61,470 bases of DNA from an uncultured Clostridia bacterium (GCA_947628215.1 CANQYZ010000008.1:1-61470), one strand, 5' to 3'. Positions 18,105 to 27,711 are shown, numbered from the stretch's first letter. Notes: a model not told the origin generated them from the letters alone. A program made the numbers and translations.

Positions 18105-19434
18105 TTATTCTTTCATTAAATTTGCAAATTTTGTATAATTTCCCATCCAAGCAAGTTCAACTGTACCTGTTGATCCTCCTCTATGCTTAGCAAGAATTAC
18201 TTCTGCAATATTTTTCTTCTCACTGTTTTCATTATAATAATCATCTCTATATAAAAACATAACAATATCAGCATCTTGTTCTATTGCTCCTGATTCTCTT
18301 AAGTCTGAAAGCATTGGTCTATGGTCATCTTTTCTTTGCTCTGCAGCTCTTGATAATTGTGAAAGAGCAATTACTGGTACATCTAATTCTTTGGCCAAAA
18401 TCTTTAAAGATCTACTAATCTCAGATATTTCTTGTTCACGGCTAGAATTCTTTTTACCACTAGCTTGTACTAATTGAAGATAATCAATTACAACAAGTCC
18501 AATGTTTTTTTCAAGTTTCATTTTTCTACATTTTGCTCTTATATCCATTATTGAAATTCCTGGTGTATCATCTATATAAATTGGTGCTTCTGCAAGTTTT
18601 CCTGATGCATTTGCAAGTTTTACCCAATCATCATCTTCTATTTTTCCAGTTCTTACTTTATTACTATCTACTAAAGCTTCACTACATAAAATTCTGTTTA
18701 CTACTTGTTCTTTTGACATTTCAAGATTAAATATTATAACTGGTACATTACTTTGCACAGCAGCATTAGTTGCAATATTTATTGCAAAAGCAGATTTACC
18801 CATGGCAGGACGCGCTGCAAGTATTATTAAATCAGAATTATGAAGTCCTGATGTTTTATAATCTAAATCTATAAATCCAGTAGAAATTCCAGAAAGTGCT
18901 CCTTTTTGATTATAAAGTTTTTCAAGTTCAGCAAATGTTCCAACAAGTACGTCTTTAATTGAATTATAACCTTTTTGACTTTTCCTTTGCATGACATCAA
19001 AAATCTTTTTTTCTGCTGAATTCATTATTGCTTCAACATCCTCTGTTTCATCATATCCAACAGCAATAATATCATTTGCAGTCTTAATTAAGTTTCTAAG
19101 TAAAGACTTTTCTTCTACGATTTTTATGTACTTATCAACGTTTGTAGTAGTAGGAACTTTTTCTGGAAGAAGTGCTAAATATTCTAATCCTCCAACTTGT
19201 TCAAATTTTCCATTTGCAGTAAGTTCAGATTTTACTGTAATAATGTCTATTGGCTCTCCTTTAGAGAAAAGATTTGTCATAGCTTCATAAATTGCTCTAT
19301 TATCATCTCTATAAAAATCTTCATCTCTTAGTACTTCCATAGCATTCATTACAGCATCTTTATCTGTAAGCATACTTCCGAAGTATTGCTTGCTCTGCTT
19401 CTATATCATGTGGTGGTATTTTTCCAAGTTCCAT
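18105..19434 (-). CDS. dnaB: Replicative DNA helicase, read through a +1 shift at CGG
   Basis: The joined product is about 442 residues, the normal length of DnaB, the ring helicase that unwinds DNA at the replication fork. Translation starts at ATG 19434 (AAAGGA upstream) and gives MELGKIPPHDIEAEQAIL. It then meets an in-frame CGG at plus 19378-19380 (CTT CGG AAG) and would stop six codons later. Skipping the C gives AILGSMLTDKDAV, exactly the family sequence. The rest holds the N-terminal primase-binding domain, Walker A AARPAMGKSAF (about 210), and DYLQLV. An internal start at the next ATG would lack about 20 conserved residues. dnaB is normally essential, so the break is unlikely to be a dead gene. 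Confidence 0.93.
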
Positions 19435-19472
19435 AGTAAACAAGTCCTTTCTATATCATAGTTTTATTTAAA

Positions 19473-19501
19473 AAGGTAGGACAATTAAATCTTCCTACCT
19501 T
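19473..19501 (-). terminator. Hairpin between rplI and dnaB
   Basis: A 9-bp stem AAGGTAGGA/TCCTACCTT, followed on the minus strand by five T. It lies between the rplI stop and the dnaB start and may give partial termination within the operon. Confidence 0.6.
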
Positions 19502-19530
19502 AAATTATTTTTTCTTTAGAATTAAAATTT

Positions 19531-19977
19531 TTATTCATTTACTACGTTTAATTTTAATTTTGCAATTACACCTTCAAAAAGTTTTATATCTATTACAAAA
19601 CTTCCTAAATTCTTAATTGTTTCATCTAAAAGTATTTTCTTTTTGTCTACATCGATTTTATATTCTTTTTTTAAACTATCTGTAATTTCTTTAGAAGTTA
19701 CTCCTCCGAATATTTTACCATTTTCTCCAGCTTTTACTACCATTTTTAAAGAAATTTTTTCTATTTTCTTAGAAATTTCTAATGCTGCCTGTCTTTCTGT
19801 TTCTTTTTTAAATGCTGCAGAATCATTTTTTGCTTTTAATTTTGACATATTTTCATTATTTGCTTCTACTGCTAACTTTTTAGGAAATAAATAATTTCTT
19901 GCATATCCATCACTTGCGTTTATTACTTCATCTTTTCTTCCAACTCCCTTGATGTCTGCTTTTAAAATAACTTTCAT
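19531..19977 (-). CDS. rplI: Ribosomal protein L9
   Basis: A 148-residue large-subunit protein L9. The N-terminal domain MKVILKADIKGVGRKDEVIN and the following GYARNYLFPKKLA match the family's rRNA-binding domain, followed by the long connecting helix and C-terminal domain (GKIFGGVTSKEI). It lies 21 bases after gdpP and before dnaB, the standard Bacillota order. Confidence 0.96.
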   Translation of the reverse strand: MKVILKADIKGVGRKDEVINASDGYARNYLFPKKLAVEANNENMSKLKAKNDSAAFKKETERQAALEISKKIEKISLKMVVKAGENGKIFGGVTSKEITDSLKKEYKIDVDKKKILLDETIKNLGSFVIDIKLFEGVIAKLKLNVVNE

Positions 19978-19998
19978 TATATTTCCCCCTTTTATTTT

Positions 19999-22015
19999 TT
20001 ACTCAACTGTTTCTGAAAAATACTCATTAATTCTGTTAATAAGCTCATCTTTTGCCTCTTCTAAAGTTAAACCTTCAAGTTGTGCACCAGCAAGAGTAAT
20101 ATGGCCTCCGCCTCCTAGCTTTTCCATAATAATTTGTACATTGATATTTCCTATACTTCTACCACTTATACAAATTTTATCTCCTGTATTTCCTATAACA
20201 AATGATGCTGTTATATCACTTATTGTTAAAAGTTCATCAGCTGCTTTTGCACATATTACAGTAGCATTTTTATCTTCTTTGTCATAAATTGAAATACCAA
20301 TAGAATTATTTATAATTTCAGTTTTCTTTACAATTTCAGCAATAACATTATAGCTTTCTAAATCACTTTGGAACCATTTCTTTACTTTTATAATATCTAC
20401 ACCAAATTTTCTTAAATATGCTGCAGCTTCGAATGTTCTAACACCAGTTTTAAAAGTAAAGTTTTTAGTATCTACCATAATTCCGCCATACAAAGCTTCT
20501 ATTTCAATATCAGAAAGTATAACTTCTGCATCTGTATATTGAATGATTTCTGTTACAAGCTCTGCTGCAGAAGAAGCATATACTTCATGAAGAGTAAGTG
20601 CTGCATTATCAATAAAATCTGTACTCTTTCTATGATGATCTATTACTACTATTTTTTTAGTTTTTTCTAATAGTTCAGGCATTTGTACTAAAGATTTTTT
20701 ATGTGTATCTACTACTATTAAAAGAGTATCCTCATCAACTTTTGAAATTGCTTCTTTTTCATCTATTATCACATCTTGATATTCTTCTGCTTGTTTTAAT
20801 GTATCTACAAATTTTCCAAGTGAAGCTCCAAAAACATCACTTATAACAAAAGCATCTTTTCCTAATGTTTTAACTAATCTATATAGTCCAAGACTTGATC
20901 CGAAGTGAATCTATATCTCCATTTTTATGTCCCATTACAACAACATTTCTTGAATCTTTTATAAGTTCTTCTAAAGAATGTGCTACAATTCTAGCTTTTA
21001 CCTTAGTACGTTTTTCTAGCTCTAAAGTTGTTCCACCATAAAATTTATATTTACCGTCTTTTCTAACTATCGCTTGATCTCCACCACGTCCAAGTACTAT
21101 ATCAAGACCTGCTAAAGCAGATTTATATCTTTCATAATAAGTGTCACCTTCATTTGATATTGCTATACTTAAAGTGATTGGTCTTTTTGAATCTATTTCT
21201 TTTACTAAATCTAATATCTGTATTTTATTTTTCTCTATCTCTGGAAGATATCTTTGTTCAAACATATAAACAAACATATCTCTATCAGATTTTACAATTA
21301 CTCCTCCTGTAGAAGAAGCCCAATCATATATTGCTTTTTCAACTGATGCTATAATTTGAAGTCTGTCTTCTGGAAGAAGACTTTGAGTAATTTCTTCATA
21401 ATTGTCTATCATTGCAATTCCTATACAGTTCTTTTCGCCTGTATATTTATCAAATAATTCATTATATTTTGTGTCATCTATAAAATAAAGTGTAAGTAAA
21501 TATTCTTTTCTTTTTCTCTTATCTCTTTTTCTACTTGATGCATATTCGCAAAATATTTTATAAACTTTATTTTCTATTGTAATTTGTTTTGTTATTTCTT
21601 TTTTATCTTTATTCTCTATTTCAAGTTTTATTTCTTTTATTAAGCTCTCTAAATAAGTATTGATATCAATGTCTTCTGCTAAATTAGAAAATTCTTTTAC
21701 AAATCTTGGGCTTTTGAAAATTATATTTCCATCAGTCTCTATAACGATTAGTGGTATTGGTGATTTGTTTAAGTAATTTCTAACAGCAAAATTCATTCCA
21801 ATAGCAACTTCTTCTATATGAGACTCAATTTCTGATTTTTTCTTTGAATTTACCCAAACAGTATATAAAACTATAGCTACAAAAATAAGTATTGATGGTA
21901 AAATGAATTTTGTATCAAACATACAAATTCTAATTAGTAAAAGCCCAATCAATATTAGATATAGCTTAGATTTAGATACTAATTTATTTGCGACTTTATT
22001 ATTATCTTCATTCAT
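19999..22015 (-). CDS. gdpP: Cyclic-di-AMP phosphodiesterase GdpP, read through a +1 shift at CGG
   Basis: The joined product is about 671 residues, the usual GdpP/YybT length. GdpP hydrolyses c-di-AMP, controlling osmolyte and cell-wall homeostasis. Domains in order are two membrane segments (about 15-55), a PAS-like domain (about 75-165), a degenerate GGDEF (about 190-310), DHH (from about 358) and DHHA1 (GGGGHITLAGA near the end). The first frame reads VVMGHKNGDIDSL, then an in-frame CGG at plus 20900-20902 and a stop nine codons later. Skipping its C gives DSLGSSLGLYRL, restoring the Gly after the DxD metal motif and continuing to VVIDHH. The first frame alone would lack the phosphodiesterase. 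Consensus promoter at 22039-22067. Confidence 0.92.
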
Positions 22016-22038
22016 TCTTTTATCCCCTAACCTACTTA

Positions 22039-22067
22039 ATTTTACCGTTTTTTAAGCTTTTTGTCAA
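22039..22067 (-). promoter_or_regulatory. Promoter of gdpP-rplI-dnaB-tilS
   Basis: Minus-strand TTGACA, 17-base spacer, TAAAAT, about 25 bases upstream of the gdpP ATG. Confidence 0.72.
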
Positions 22068-22162
22068 ATTTAAAAACTGGCAAAATATAGCTTAAAATAA
22101 TGCATAAATTCTTTAAAAAATCAATGTTTTATAAACATGTTGTTCTACTTTTGTGGATAAAT

Positions 22163-22194
22163 AAAGTCTAAACTATTTTTTTAGTTTAGACTTT
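22163..22194. terminator. Hairpin after the M23 peptidase gene
   Basis: A 12-bp perfect stem AAAGTCTAAACT/AGTTTAGACTTT with an 8-base loop, 17 bases past the M23 stop. T-runs are short on both sides. Confidence 0.6.
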
Positions 22195-22210
22195 TTCATC
22201 ATTTATATTA

Positions 22211-23422
22211 TTATAAATAGTTTAATGGATTTACTGGTTTACCATTTATTCTTACCTCAAAGTGTAAGTGTGTACCAGTTGAGTTTCCAGTAGATCCTAC
22301 CTTTGCAATTACTTGTCCTCTAGTTACTTTATCACCCTTTTTAACTTTTCTAGAACCTTGTTTTAAGTGACCATATAAAGTTACTGTACCATCATTATGT
22401 TTTATCATTATATATTCACCATAACTTTTATAACTTCCGCCTGAAGTTCTAAGAGCTCCTGATTCTATAACAGTTCCACTATCTGCAGCAACTACTGATT
22501 TTCCCTTAACATTTATATTAATATCTATACCAGTATGTCCTGCATATGAAGGGTAATGTTTAGTTAATATGTTCTTTTTTGAACATCCTTTTACTGGGAA
22601 AGTATATTTGCTAGTTCTTTTTACAGTTGATCTTGTTGTAGTTTTTGTTTTTCTAGAAGAAGATTTTCTAGTTGTAACTTTTGCTACTGTCTTTTTAGTA
22701 GTTTTTTTAGATGATTTTTTCTTTGTAGCTGTTTTCTTTGTAGCTTTCTTAGTTGTTGTTTTCTTAGCTGTAGTTTTTTTAGTAGCTACTTTCTTTACTG
22801 TAGCTTTTTTTGTTTTACTTTTTTTAGTAGTTTTTGTTACTTTTTTAGAACTTTTTTTAGTTACAGTTTTTTTAGGTTTTACTTCATCTGCTTCTAGCTC
22901 AGCTTTTGCTACTTCTAGTGATTTTACATCTCTTAAGGTTTTAGATTCACTTGTAAGTACTTCAGAAATTTTAGCTAATTTTCTATCTGTATTATTTAAA
23001 GCATTTAATATTTCTTTAGCTTCTGCTTCTGAACTTACTTTAGCTTTCTCTTTTCCGTTTATTAAAATTGCATAAGATTTATAAGTTATATATGAATTGT
23101 TTTTAACTGCTGTTAAAACTTCATCACTATTATCTTTCAATTGTTTTCTGTCAATTAATGCTAATTCATATTTTGGCATTTGACTTATATTAATATATGC
23201 AACATTTCCTGAACAATCTTTTTTATAGTCTTCTATCATTTTTTGCATATATTCTATATTATTTACGTATCCTACTTCTTCTCCATTTACTGTTACTTTG
23301 TAAGATGGTTTGTATTTAATATAAATGATTGATGCTATCATTAAAAGCCCTATTGCAAAAACTGCTAATAATTTTGTAGCTCTTTTTGCATTATACTTAA
23401 TCAATTCTACTATAATATACAT
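22211..23422 (-). CDS. Membrane-anchored M23-family peptidoglycan peptidase
   Basis: About 403 residues. I start at the ATG at 23422 rather than the upstream GTG at 23452, because that GTG lies only a few bases from the predicted transcription start and AAGGAGAGG precedes the inner ATG. One N-terminal membrane segment (LLAVFAIGLLMIASIIYI) anchors it outside the cell. A 100-residue Lys/Thr/Ser-rich linker follows, with many TKK and AKKT repeats. The C-terminus is a LytM/M23 zinc peptidase: HTGIDIN, LYGHL, and HLHFEVRING. It would cut peptide cross-links in the wall. The very basic linker may bind anionic wall polymers. Confidence 0.9.
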   Translation of the reverse strand: MYIIVELIKYNAKRATKLLAVFAIGLLMIASIIYIKYKPSYKVTVNGEEVGYVNNIEYMQKMIEDYKKDCSGNVAYINISQMPKYELALIDRKQLKDNSDEVLTAVKNNSYITYKSYAILINGKEKAKVSSEAEAKEILNALNNTDRKLAKISEVLTSESKTLRDVKSLEVAKAELEADEVKPKKTVTKKSSKKVTKTTKKSKTKKATVKKVATKKTTAKKTTTKKATKKTATKKKSSKKTTKKTVAKVTTRKSSSRKTKTTTRSTVKRTSKYTFPVKGCSKKNILTKHYPSYAGHTGIDININVKGKSVVAADSGTVIESGALRTSGGSYKSYGEYIMIKHNDGTVTLYGHLKQGSRKVKKGDKVTRGQVIAKVGSTGNSTGTHLHFEVRINGKPVNPLNYL

Positions 23423-23461
23423 CCTCTCCTTTTTGCATTTTTTATATGTCACGTAAATACT

Positions 23462-23490
23462 ATTATACTACAGCTTGAGTGCTTTTTCAA
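23462..23490 (-). promoter_or_regulatory. Promoter of the M23 peptidase gene
   Basis: Minus-strand TTGAAA, 17-base spacer, TATAAT. Confidence 0.68.
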
Positions 23491-23617
23491 TCAATTAAAA
23501 CACCTTTTTTTCTTGATATTTGTATTAAACCTAACTATTTTTACCATGTTTTTAAATTTTAATACTATATCTTCATATTTCTCTTATTTTCTTCATTTTT
23601 CTCTTGTTTTTGTGCTC

Positions 23618-23653
23618 AAAAAAGACGTATTTTTAATATAAATACGTCTTTTT
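23618..23653 (-). terminator. Terminator of the REC-GGDEF gene
   Basis: A 14-bp stem around AAAGACGTATTT/AAATACGTCTTT with T-rich flanks on both strands, 28 bases past the stop at 23682. Confidence 0.75.
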
Positions 23654-23681
23654 AATATATTATTTTGTTTTTTCTTTAATA

Positions 23682-24605
23682 TTATTTTTTTCTCTTATTT
23701 ATAACATAAGAACTTCCAGAAATAGATTTAGCTTGATGTTTTACTTGTGCTCCAATTTCACCAATTTCTAGTGTGTTTTTGAATCTTCCTGGCTCTACGA
23801 CTACAACACCAATAGAAATAGTTGTAATTGGAAATTGCTCTATTATTCCTCTTCTATTTGCAACTTCTATAAATCCTTTTTCTACATCTTCTTTTGTATA
23901 ATATTTTAAAACATCTTCATCAAATTGTTTTATTATTTTTTTGCAAATTTCTTCATAATCATCTGTATTTGAAATAGCAATAAAATCATCTCCACCAATA
24001 TGTCCTATAAAGTTTTCTTTAGATCCTGCTATATGTATATTTTCCACAATAGTCCTTGCTGTAAGTTTTATTATCTCATCACCATTTGAAAATCCATATA
24101 TGTCATTATATGCTTTAAAATTATCTAAATCAAAATATAGAATTGTAAAATGTTCTCTGTTTATAAGTCTTCTCTTCATTTCTGTTTGAATCTGTACATT
24201 TCCCGGAAGTCCAGTAAGAGGACTTACTCTACGATTTACCTGCAAAAGTCTAGTAATATTTTTTACTGTAAAATATAAATACTCTTTTTCTATTGGCTTT
24301 ACTAAATAATATTCAATATATTGTTTAAGCACTTCAACTCTGTGTTCTTTTTCCCAATTAGATGATATTACAATAATAGGAGTAATACTATTGTCTTCAT
24401 CTTGTCTTAAAATTTTGCATAGTTCTATTACATCTACACCAATTGTATCTTCGTCAATAATTATCATATCTGGTATGTTTCTTAAAACTACATCTATTTC
24501 ATTTATATTAAAAGAAGTAAATTCATACTCCTTTTCTTTACTAAACAAATCTTTTAAAATATTCAGAGTTGTTCTAGTATTATCTACTATATAAATATCC
24601 TTCAA
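23682..24605 (-). CDS. Response-regulator-like GGDEF diguanylate cyclase
   Basis: A 307-residue protein. Residues 1-125 form a receiver-like domain (YIVDNTRTTLN at the start, MIIIDED at the phospho-acceptor strand, and a Lys in LVKPIE). The C-terminal domain is GGDEF-type: LTGLPGN, FDLDNFKAYNDIYGFSNGD, and the active-site loop GGDDF (about 203-207), a D-for-E variant compatible with cyclase activity. It would make c-di-GMP in the cytosol. An inhibitory RxxD site is not evident. The start is TTG at 24605 with GAAAGGAAG upstream. No partner kinase is adjacent; an HD-GYP protein that could degrade the signal lies at 57.9 kb. Confidence 0.85.
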   Translation of the reverse strand: MKDIYIVDNTRTTLNILKDLFSKEKEYEFTSFNINEIDVVLRNIPDMIIIDEDTIGVDVIELCKILRQDEDNSITPIIVISSNWEKEHRVEVLKQYIEYYLVKPIEKEYLYFTVKNITRLLQVNRRVSPLTGLPGNVQIQTEMKRRLINREHFTILYFDLDNFKAYNDIYGFSNGDEIIKLTARTIVENIHIAGSKENFIGHIGGDDFIAISNTDDYEEICKKIIKQFDEDVLKYYTKEDVEKGFIEVANRRGIIEQFPITTISIGVVVVEPGRFKNTLEIGEIGAQVKHQAKSISGSSYVINKRKK

Positions 24606-24673
24606 GAATATTCTTCCTTTCTTTTGTATCTCTATAATATATATATACTAAATAAAATATATTTTCAATAATT

Positions 24674-25468
24674 TTATTTAATATCATCATTCTTTATAAA
24701 AATCTTAATTAGTTTGTCAGATTTCATAGTAGGAAAAGCTTTTCTTATTCTCTTTGTCTTTCTTTCAATTAAAGATATAAGTTCTGCTCTTTCACTTTCA
24801 ATTCTGTTTCTCTGTTCTTCTATATTTTTAGCTATAGTTTCAATTCCAGTTTCAATCTTATTTTTAAGAATAATTTCTTTTCTCTTGTTTAATTTTTTCA
24901 TGACTATTATTCTTCTTCTAATCTCATTTTCCATTTTTTCAAGTTTCTCAAGGTTAATATTAACTTTAATAATATTTGTAGCAGTAACTATTGTATCTGC
25001 TAGTATATATGTACTTGAAACTACTAAAAATACTATTACATATGTTCTTGGGATGAAAGAAACCATATCTACTATAAATGGATGTATTACTAAAATAAAC
25101 AAAATACCAAGTACACCCCAAAAAAATGAATTTAAAAGACATACTCTACCATTTATATTACAAAATTTATCAGAATAATCCCAATATTTTGTTTTAAATA
25201 CTAATTCTAGAAAAAATCCTACAATATATTCCCATATAGATAAAATTATAAATCCAGCTAAAAAAAGAAATACTATATTACTTTTTAAAGACTCTAATGC
25301 AAAATACATAATAAGAGCTCCGCATCCATATATTGGGCAAAAAGGTCCTCCAAGAAATCCGGAGTTTACGATTCTCTTTTGCAGAATACTTTTATATAAA
25401 GATTCTAATACCCAACCTATAAATGAGTAAATTATAAAAATAAACACAATCTCATATAAAACTTGCAT
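24674..25468 (-). CDS. CmpB-like putative ABC transporter permease membrane protein
   Basis: A 264-residue integral membrane protein of the putative ABC-transporter type IV (CmpB, PF06541-like) family. The N-terminal half has about five hydrophobic helices and the family hallmarks YSFIGWVLES, GFLGGPFCPIYG and WEYIVGFFLE, with WDYSDKFCNINGRVCL following. The C-terminal third is a charged coiled coil with no membrane segments. Function is not established in this family; transport is only inferred. No ATPase gene is adjacent. Confidence 0.82.
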   Translation of the reverse strand: MQVLYEIVFIFIIYSFIGWVLESLYKSILQKRIVNSGFLGGPFCPIYGCGALIMYFALESLKSNIVFLFLAGFIILSIWEYIVGFFLELVFKTKYWDYSDKFCNINGRVCLLNSFFWGVLGILFILVIHPFIVDMVSFIPRTYVIVFLVVSSTYILADTIVTATNIIKVNINLEKLEKMENEIRRRIIVMKKLNKRKEIILKNKIETGIETIAKNIEEQRNRIESERAELISLIERKTKRIRKAFPTMKSDKLIKIFIKNDDIK

Positions 25469-25492
25469 AAAATAAAGCTCCTTAAAAAATTA

Positions 25493-25519
25493 GCAAGCAT
25501 CATAGAAATGGATGCTTGC
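25493..25519 (-). terminator. Terminator after the Ig-like membrane protein gene
   Basis: A 9-bp GC-containing stem GCAAGCATC/GATGCTTGC, followed on the minus strand by TAATTTTTT. The plus strand also has CTTTTTT, so it may act both ways. Confidence 0.75.
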
Positions 25520-25529
25520 CTTTTTTATT

Positions 25530-26498
25530 CTATCCACCGTAATTTATGAAACCAGATGCTGTTTCATATACATCCTCATTTGTTGTATGTGCTTCTACTG
25601 TAATATCATTTCTTCCAACTTGTGTAACTGATACTTCAAATTCATACTCTGTAACATTAGGTATTGGAACTTCTTGTACAGCTCCATTTAAAGTAACTTT
25701 TGCTCCTGTAAGCGGTGTATCTGATGGACTTGTTATTTTAACTATTATTTTACTTAAATCACTATTAGCTGAAAAGCTAATCTTTGGTCTTTCGTGCATT
25801 TCTATTGAATGTTCATATTTATTTACATTATTTGATGTATCTACTGCTGTTACTGTAATTAAAGTAGCTTCTGTATAAGGCCAATCTAGTACCTCTGAAA
25901 TTCTCTTTTTATCGTCTTTTGGATATAATGTTTTCTCTTCATCATTTCCTATTTTATACGTTACATACTGAAGTTCTGTCTCATCTGTTGCAACTATTTC
26001 TATCTTTCTTCCTTGTACTACAACATCTGCTACTGGATCTATTGAATCTATTCCTTCTTCACATGTAAAAGGAAATTCTTCTATATATTTTCTACTATTA
26101 ATATCAACAACTTCTACTTTTAAAGTATGTTCTCCTGTTGGTATTCCTATATTTGAAATTTCCATACTTTTTTGATCTGCTACTCCTTTTTGAGTAGTTG
26201 CAGATAAATCATCCCAATTATAAGTCACTTTCTCTATCGTATATTGATGTTTTACAGAAATCTTAACAACTGCATCACTTACTTTTTCTGCTAATATTGT
26301 AGGCTCTGCAATCTCTTCTTCCACAGGAGTATTTTTATATTTTATCGCATTTACTATACTAAATGTTCCTGATCCTATTAAAGCAACACCAAAAATTAGA
26401 ATGATTATGGAAAAAACCTTTACTATTTTTTTAATATCATTTATATCATTTGGTGACCTTTTTTTCTTTGGGCCACTATGATCTAGAATTTGGTTCAA
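25530..26498 (-). CDS. Membrane-anchored protein with Ig-like repeats, function unknown
   Basis: A 322-residue protein. A Lys/Arg-rich cytosolic start (GPKKKRSPND) and one membrane segment (about 30-52) precede an extracellular part with two or three beta-sandwich repeats of the type EITATDETELQYVTYKIG, DTSNNVNKYEHSI and TPLTGAKVTLNG, like bacterial Ig-like modules. No catalytic motif is visible. It has a good promoter (TTTACT-17-TATAAT) and terminator, so it is probably a single-gene unit. An adhesive or envelope-structural role is only inferred. Confidence 0.7.
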   Translation of the reverse strand: MNQILDHSGPKKKRSPNDINDIKKIVKVFSIIILIFGVALIGSGTFSIVNAIKYKNTPVEEEIAEPTILAEKVSDAVVKISVKHQYTIEKVTYNWDDLSATTQKGVADQKSMEISNIGIPTGEHTLKVEVVDINSRKYIEEFPFTCEEGIDSIDPVADVVVQGRKIEIVATDETELQYVTYKIGNDEEKTLYPKDDKKRISEVLDWPYTEATLITVTAVDTSNNVNKYEHSIEMHERPKISFSANSDLSKIIVKITSPSDTPLTGAKVTLNGAVQEVPIPNVTEYEFEVSVTQVGRNDITVEAHTTNEDVYETASGFINYGG

Positions 26499-26528
26499 AC
26501 CTTATCACCCCTATTCAATTCGGTTTTA

Positions 26529-26557
26529 ATTATACCATATACATAAATTAAAGTAAA
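26529..26557 (-). promoter_or_regulatory. Promoter of the Ig-like membrane protein gene
   Basis: Minus-strand TTTACT, 17-base spacer, TATAAT. Confidence 0.6.
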
Positions 26558-26589
26558 CTATGAAATAAAAAAACATTTCTATATGACAA

Positions 26590-26618
26590 AAGATAGGCAA
26601 TTTAAAATTGCCTATCTT
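26590..26618 (-). terminator. Hairpin after the G5/SleB-type hydrolase gene
   Basis: A 12-bp stem AGATAGGCAATT/AATTGCCTATCT with a very short loop, 18 bases past the stop. The T-run on the minus strand is weak. Confidence 0.6.
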
Positions 26619-26636
26619 AAAAATTTAATTCTTTTA

Positions 26637-27656
26637 CTATTTTAATTTGTTAAAATATACATTTCCACCTATCTTTGCTCCAGAGTGTCCTGTTCTTGCT
26701 GATCTAAAAGATAGATATTCATGATTTCTCTTACCATTTAAAGCATCAGTAACAGCTTTTTTTACACAACTTGGATAATTACCATTTAATCTTTTTACCC
26801 AGTGTGAATCTATAGAATAACAAAATTGTCCTTTTGCTTTATATTGACTAAGTGGATCTTTTCCTCTTGATTTCCATTGTTTACTTTCAGCTCTATTACA
26901 TGCAGTAGTAATAACAGCTAAAGCACTATTATAGCTAGAAGAACTTTCTTGTGCTGTAATTGCACATAGTAAATCAAATTCCTCTGCTGAATAAGACCAT
27001 TTACCATTACCATAACTTACAACTGAAGTACTTCTTGTTCCACTTCTTGAAGTAGTCTTTTTAGTAACTTTTATAATCTTATTTACTGGTTTCTTAATAA
27101 CTTTTTCAGAAATTATTGTTTTTTCTATTTCTATATCGTTTTCATATTTGATTTTATAAGTTACTTCTTTAATACCATTTTTTCCTTTTTGAACAACTGA
27201 ATTTGATGTCTTTTCACCTTTTTTAACGCTTACTTCTTTCTTTATTGTTTCATAAGGAATAGATACTCTTTTTACAACTATTTTTTCTACTATTGTTGAA
27301 TCTTGAGTAATAATATCAGAAGATATTGTCTCTTCTTCTATTTCGTTTTTATTTTCTTCAGAAACTTTAGTTTCTCTTTTTATTTCTATTCTTGCATTTG
27401 AATCAATATTAGATTCAAGTGGTGGATTTACATTTTCGTCTTTTAATAAAATAATATTATTCTCATTTAATATTTCTGATACTTTTGTTTTTGATGTCAT
27501 TACTGAAAGCTCTGTATTATCTGAAAATACTATTGTCACAGTATTTACTTTAGATACGCTAGCAAATGCTCCAGCTCCCATAAGTAACATCATTATTATA
27601 GCTATAAAAACAATCCTTTTAATTATCCCTTTGGATAATGTTTCTTCTGTTTTCAT
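26637..27656 (-). CDS. YabE-like secreted protein with DUF348, G5 and SleB-type hydrolase domains
   Basis: A 339-residue exported protein. The N-terminus is a signal anchor (about 12-32). DUF348-type sequence follows (TVTIVFSDNTELSVMTSKTKV), then a G5 domain (about 115-190, with IPYETIKKEV and KVIKKPVNKIIKV), a Ser/Thr linker, and a C-terminal domain opening AEEFDLLCAITAQES and containing ALAVITTACNRAES and KGQFCYSI, matching the SleB hydrolase_2 fold with its catalytic Glu in the first helix. SleB proteins are spore-cortex or wall lytic enzymes. Regulation: a near-consensus promoter and a perfect 17-base palindrome just after the -10 box suggest a repressor operator. Confidence 0.85.
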   Translation of the reverse strand: MKTEETLSKGIIKRIVFIAIIMMLLMGAGAFASVSKVNTVTIVFSDNTELSVMTSKTKVSEILNENNIILLKDENVNPPLESNIDSNARIEIKRETKVSEENKNEIEEETISSDIITQDSTIVEKIVVKRVSIPYETIKKEVSVKKGEKTSNSVVQKGKNGIKEVTYKIKYENDIEIEKTIISEKVIKKPVNKIIKVTKKTTSRSGTRSTSVVSYGNGKWSYSAEEFDLLCAITAQESSSSYNSALAVITTACNRAESKQWKSRGKDPLSQYKAKGQFCYSIDSHWVKRLNGNYPSCVKKAVTDALNGKRNHEYLSFRSARTGHSGAKIGGNVYFNKLK

Positions 27657-27666
27657 ATATCCCTCC

Positions 27667-27683
27667 TTAAAGTGACACTTTAA
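27667..27683. promoter_or_regulatory. Palindromic operator candidate at the G5/SleB promoter
   Basis: A perfect 17-base palindrome TTAAAGTGACACTTTAA, overlapping the end of the -10 box and extending across the predicted transcription start to the ribosome binding site. Confidence 0.5.
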
Positions 27684-27711
27684 TTATACAACCTTTTATA
27701 AGTAATGTCAA
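27683..27711 (-). promoter_or_regulatory. Consensus promoter of the G5/SleB-type gene
   Basis: Minus-strand TTGACA, 17-base spacer, TATAAT. Confidence 0.78.

Noticed and set aside
22569..23075. Plus-strand open frame opposite the M23 gene
   Set aside because: It is the complement of the Lys/Thr-rich linker (giving a Val/Phe-rich translation) with no ribosome binding site. The minus-strand gene is clearly real.
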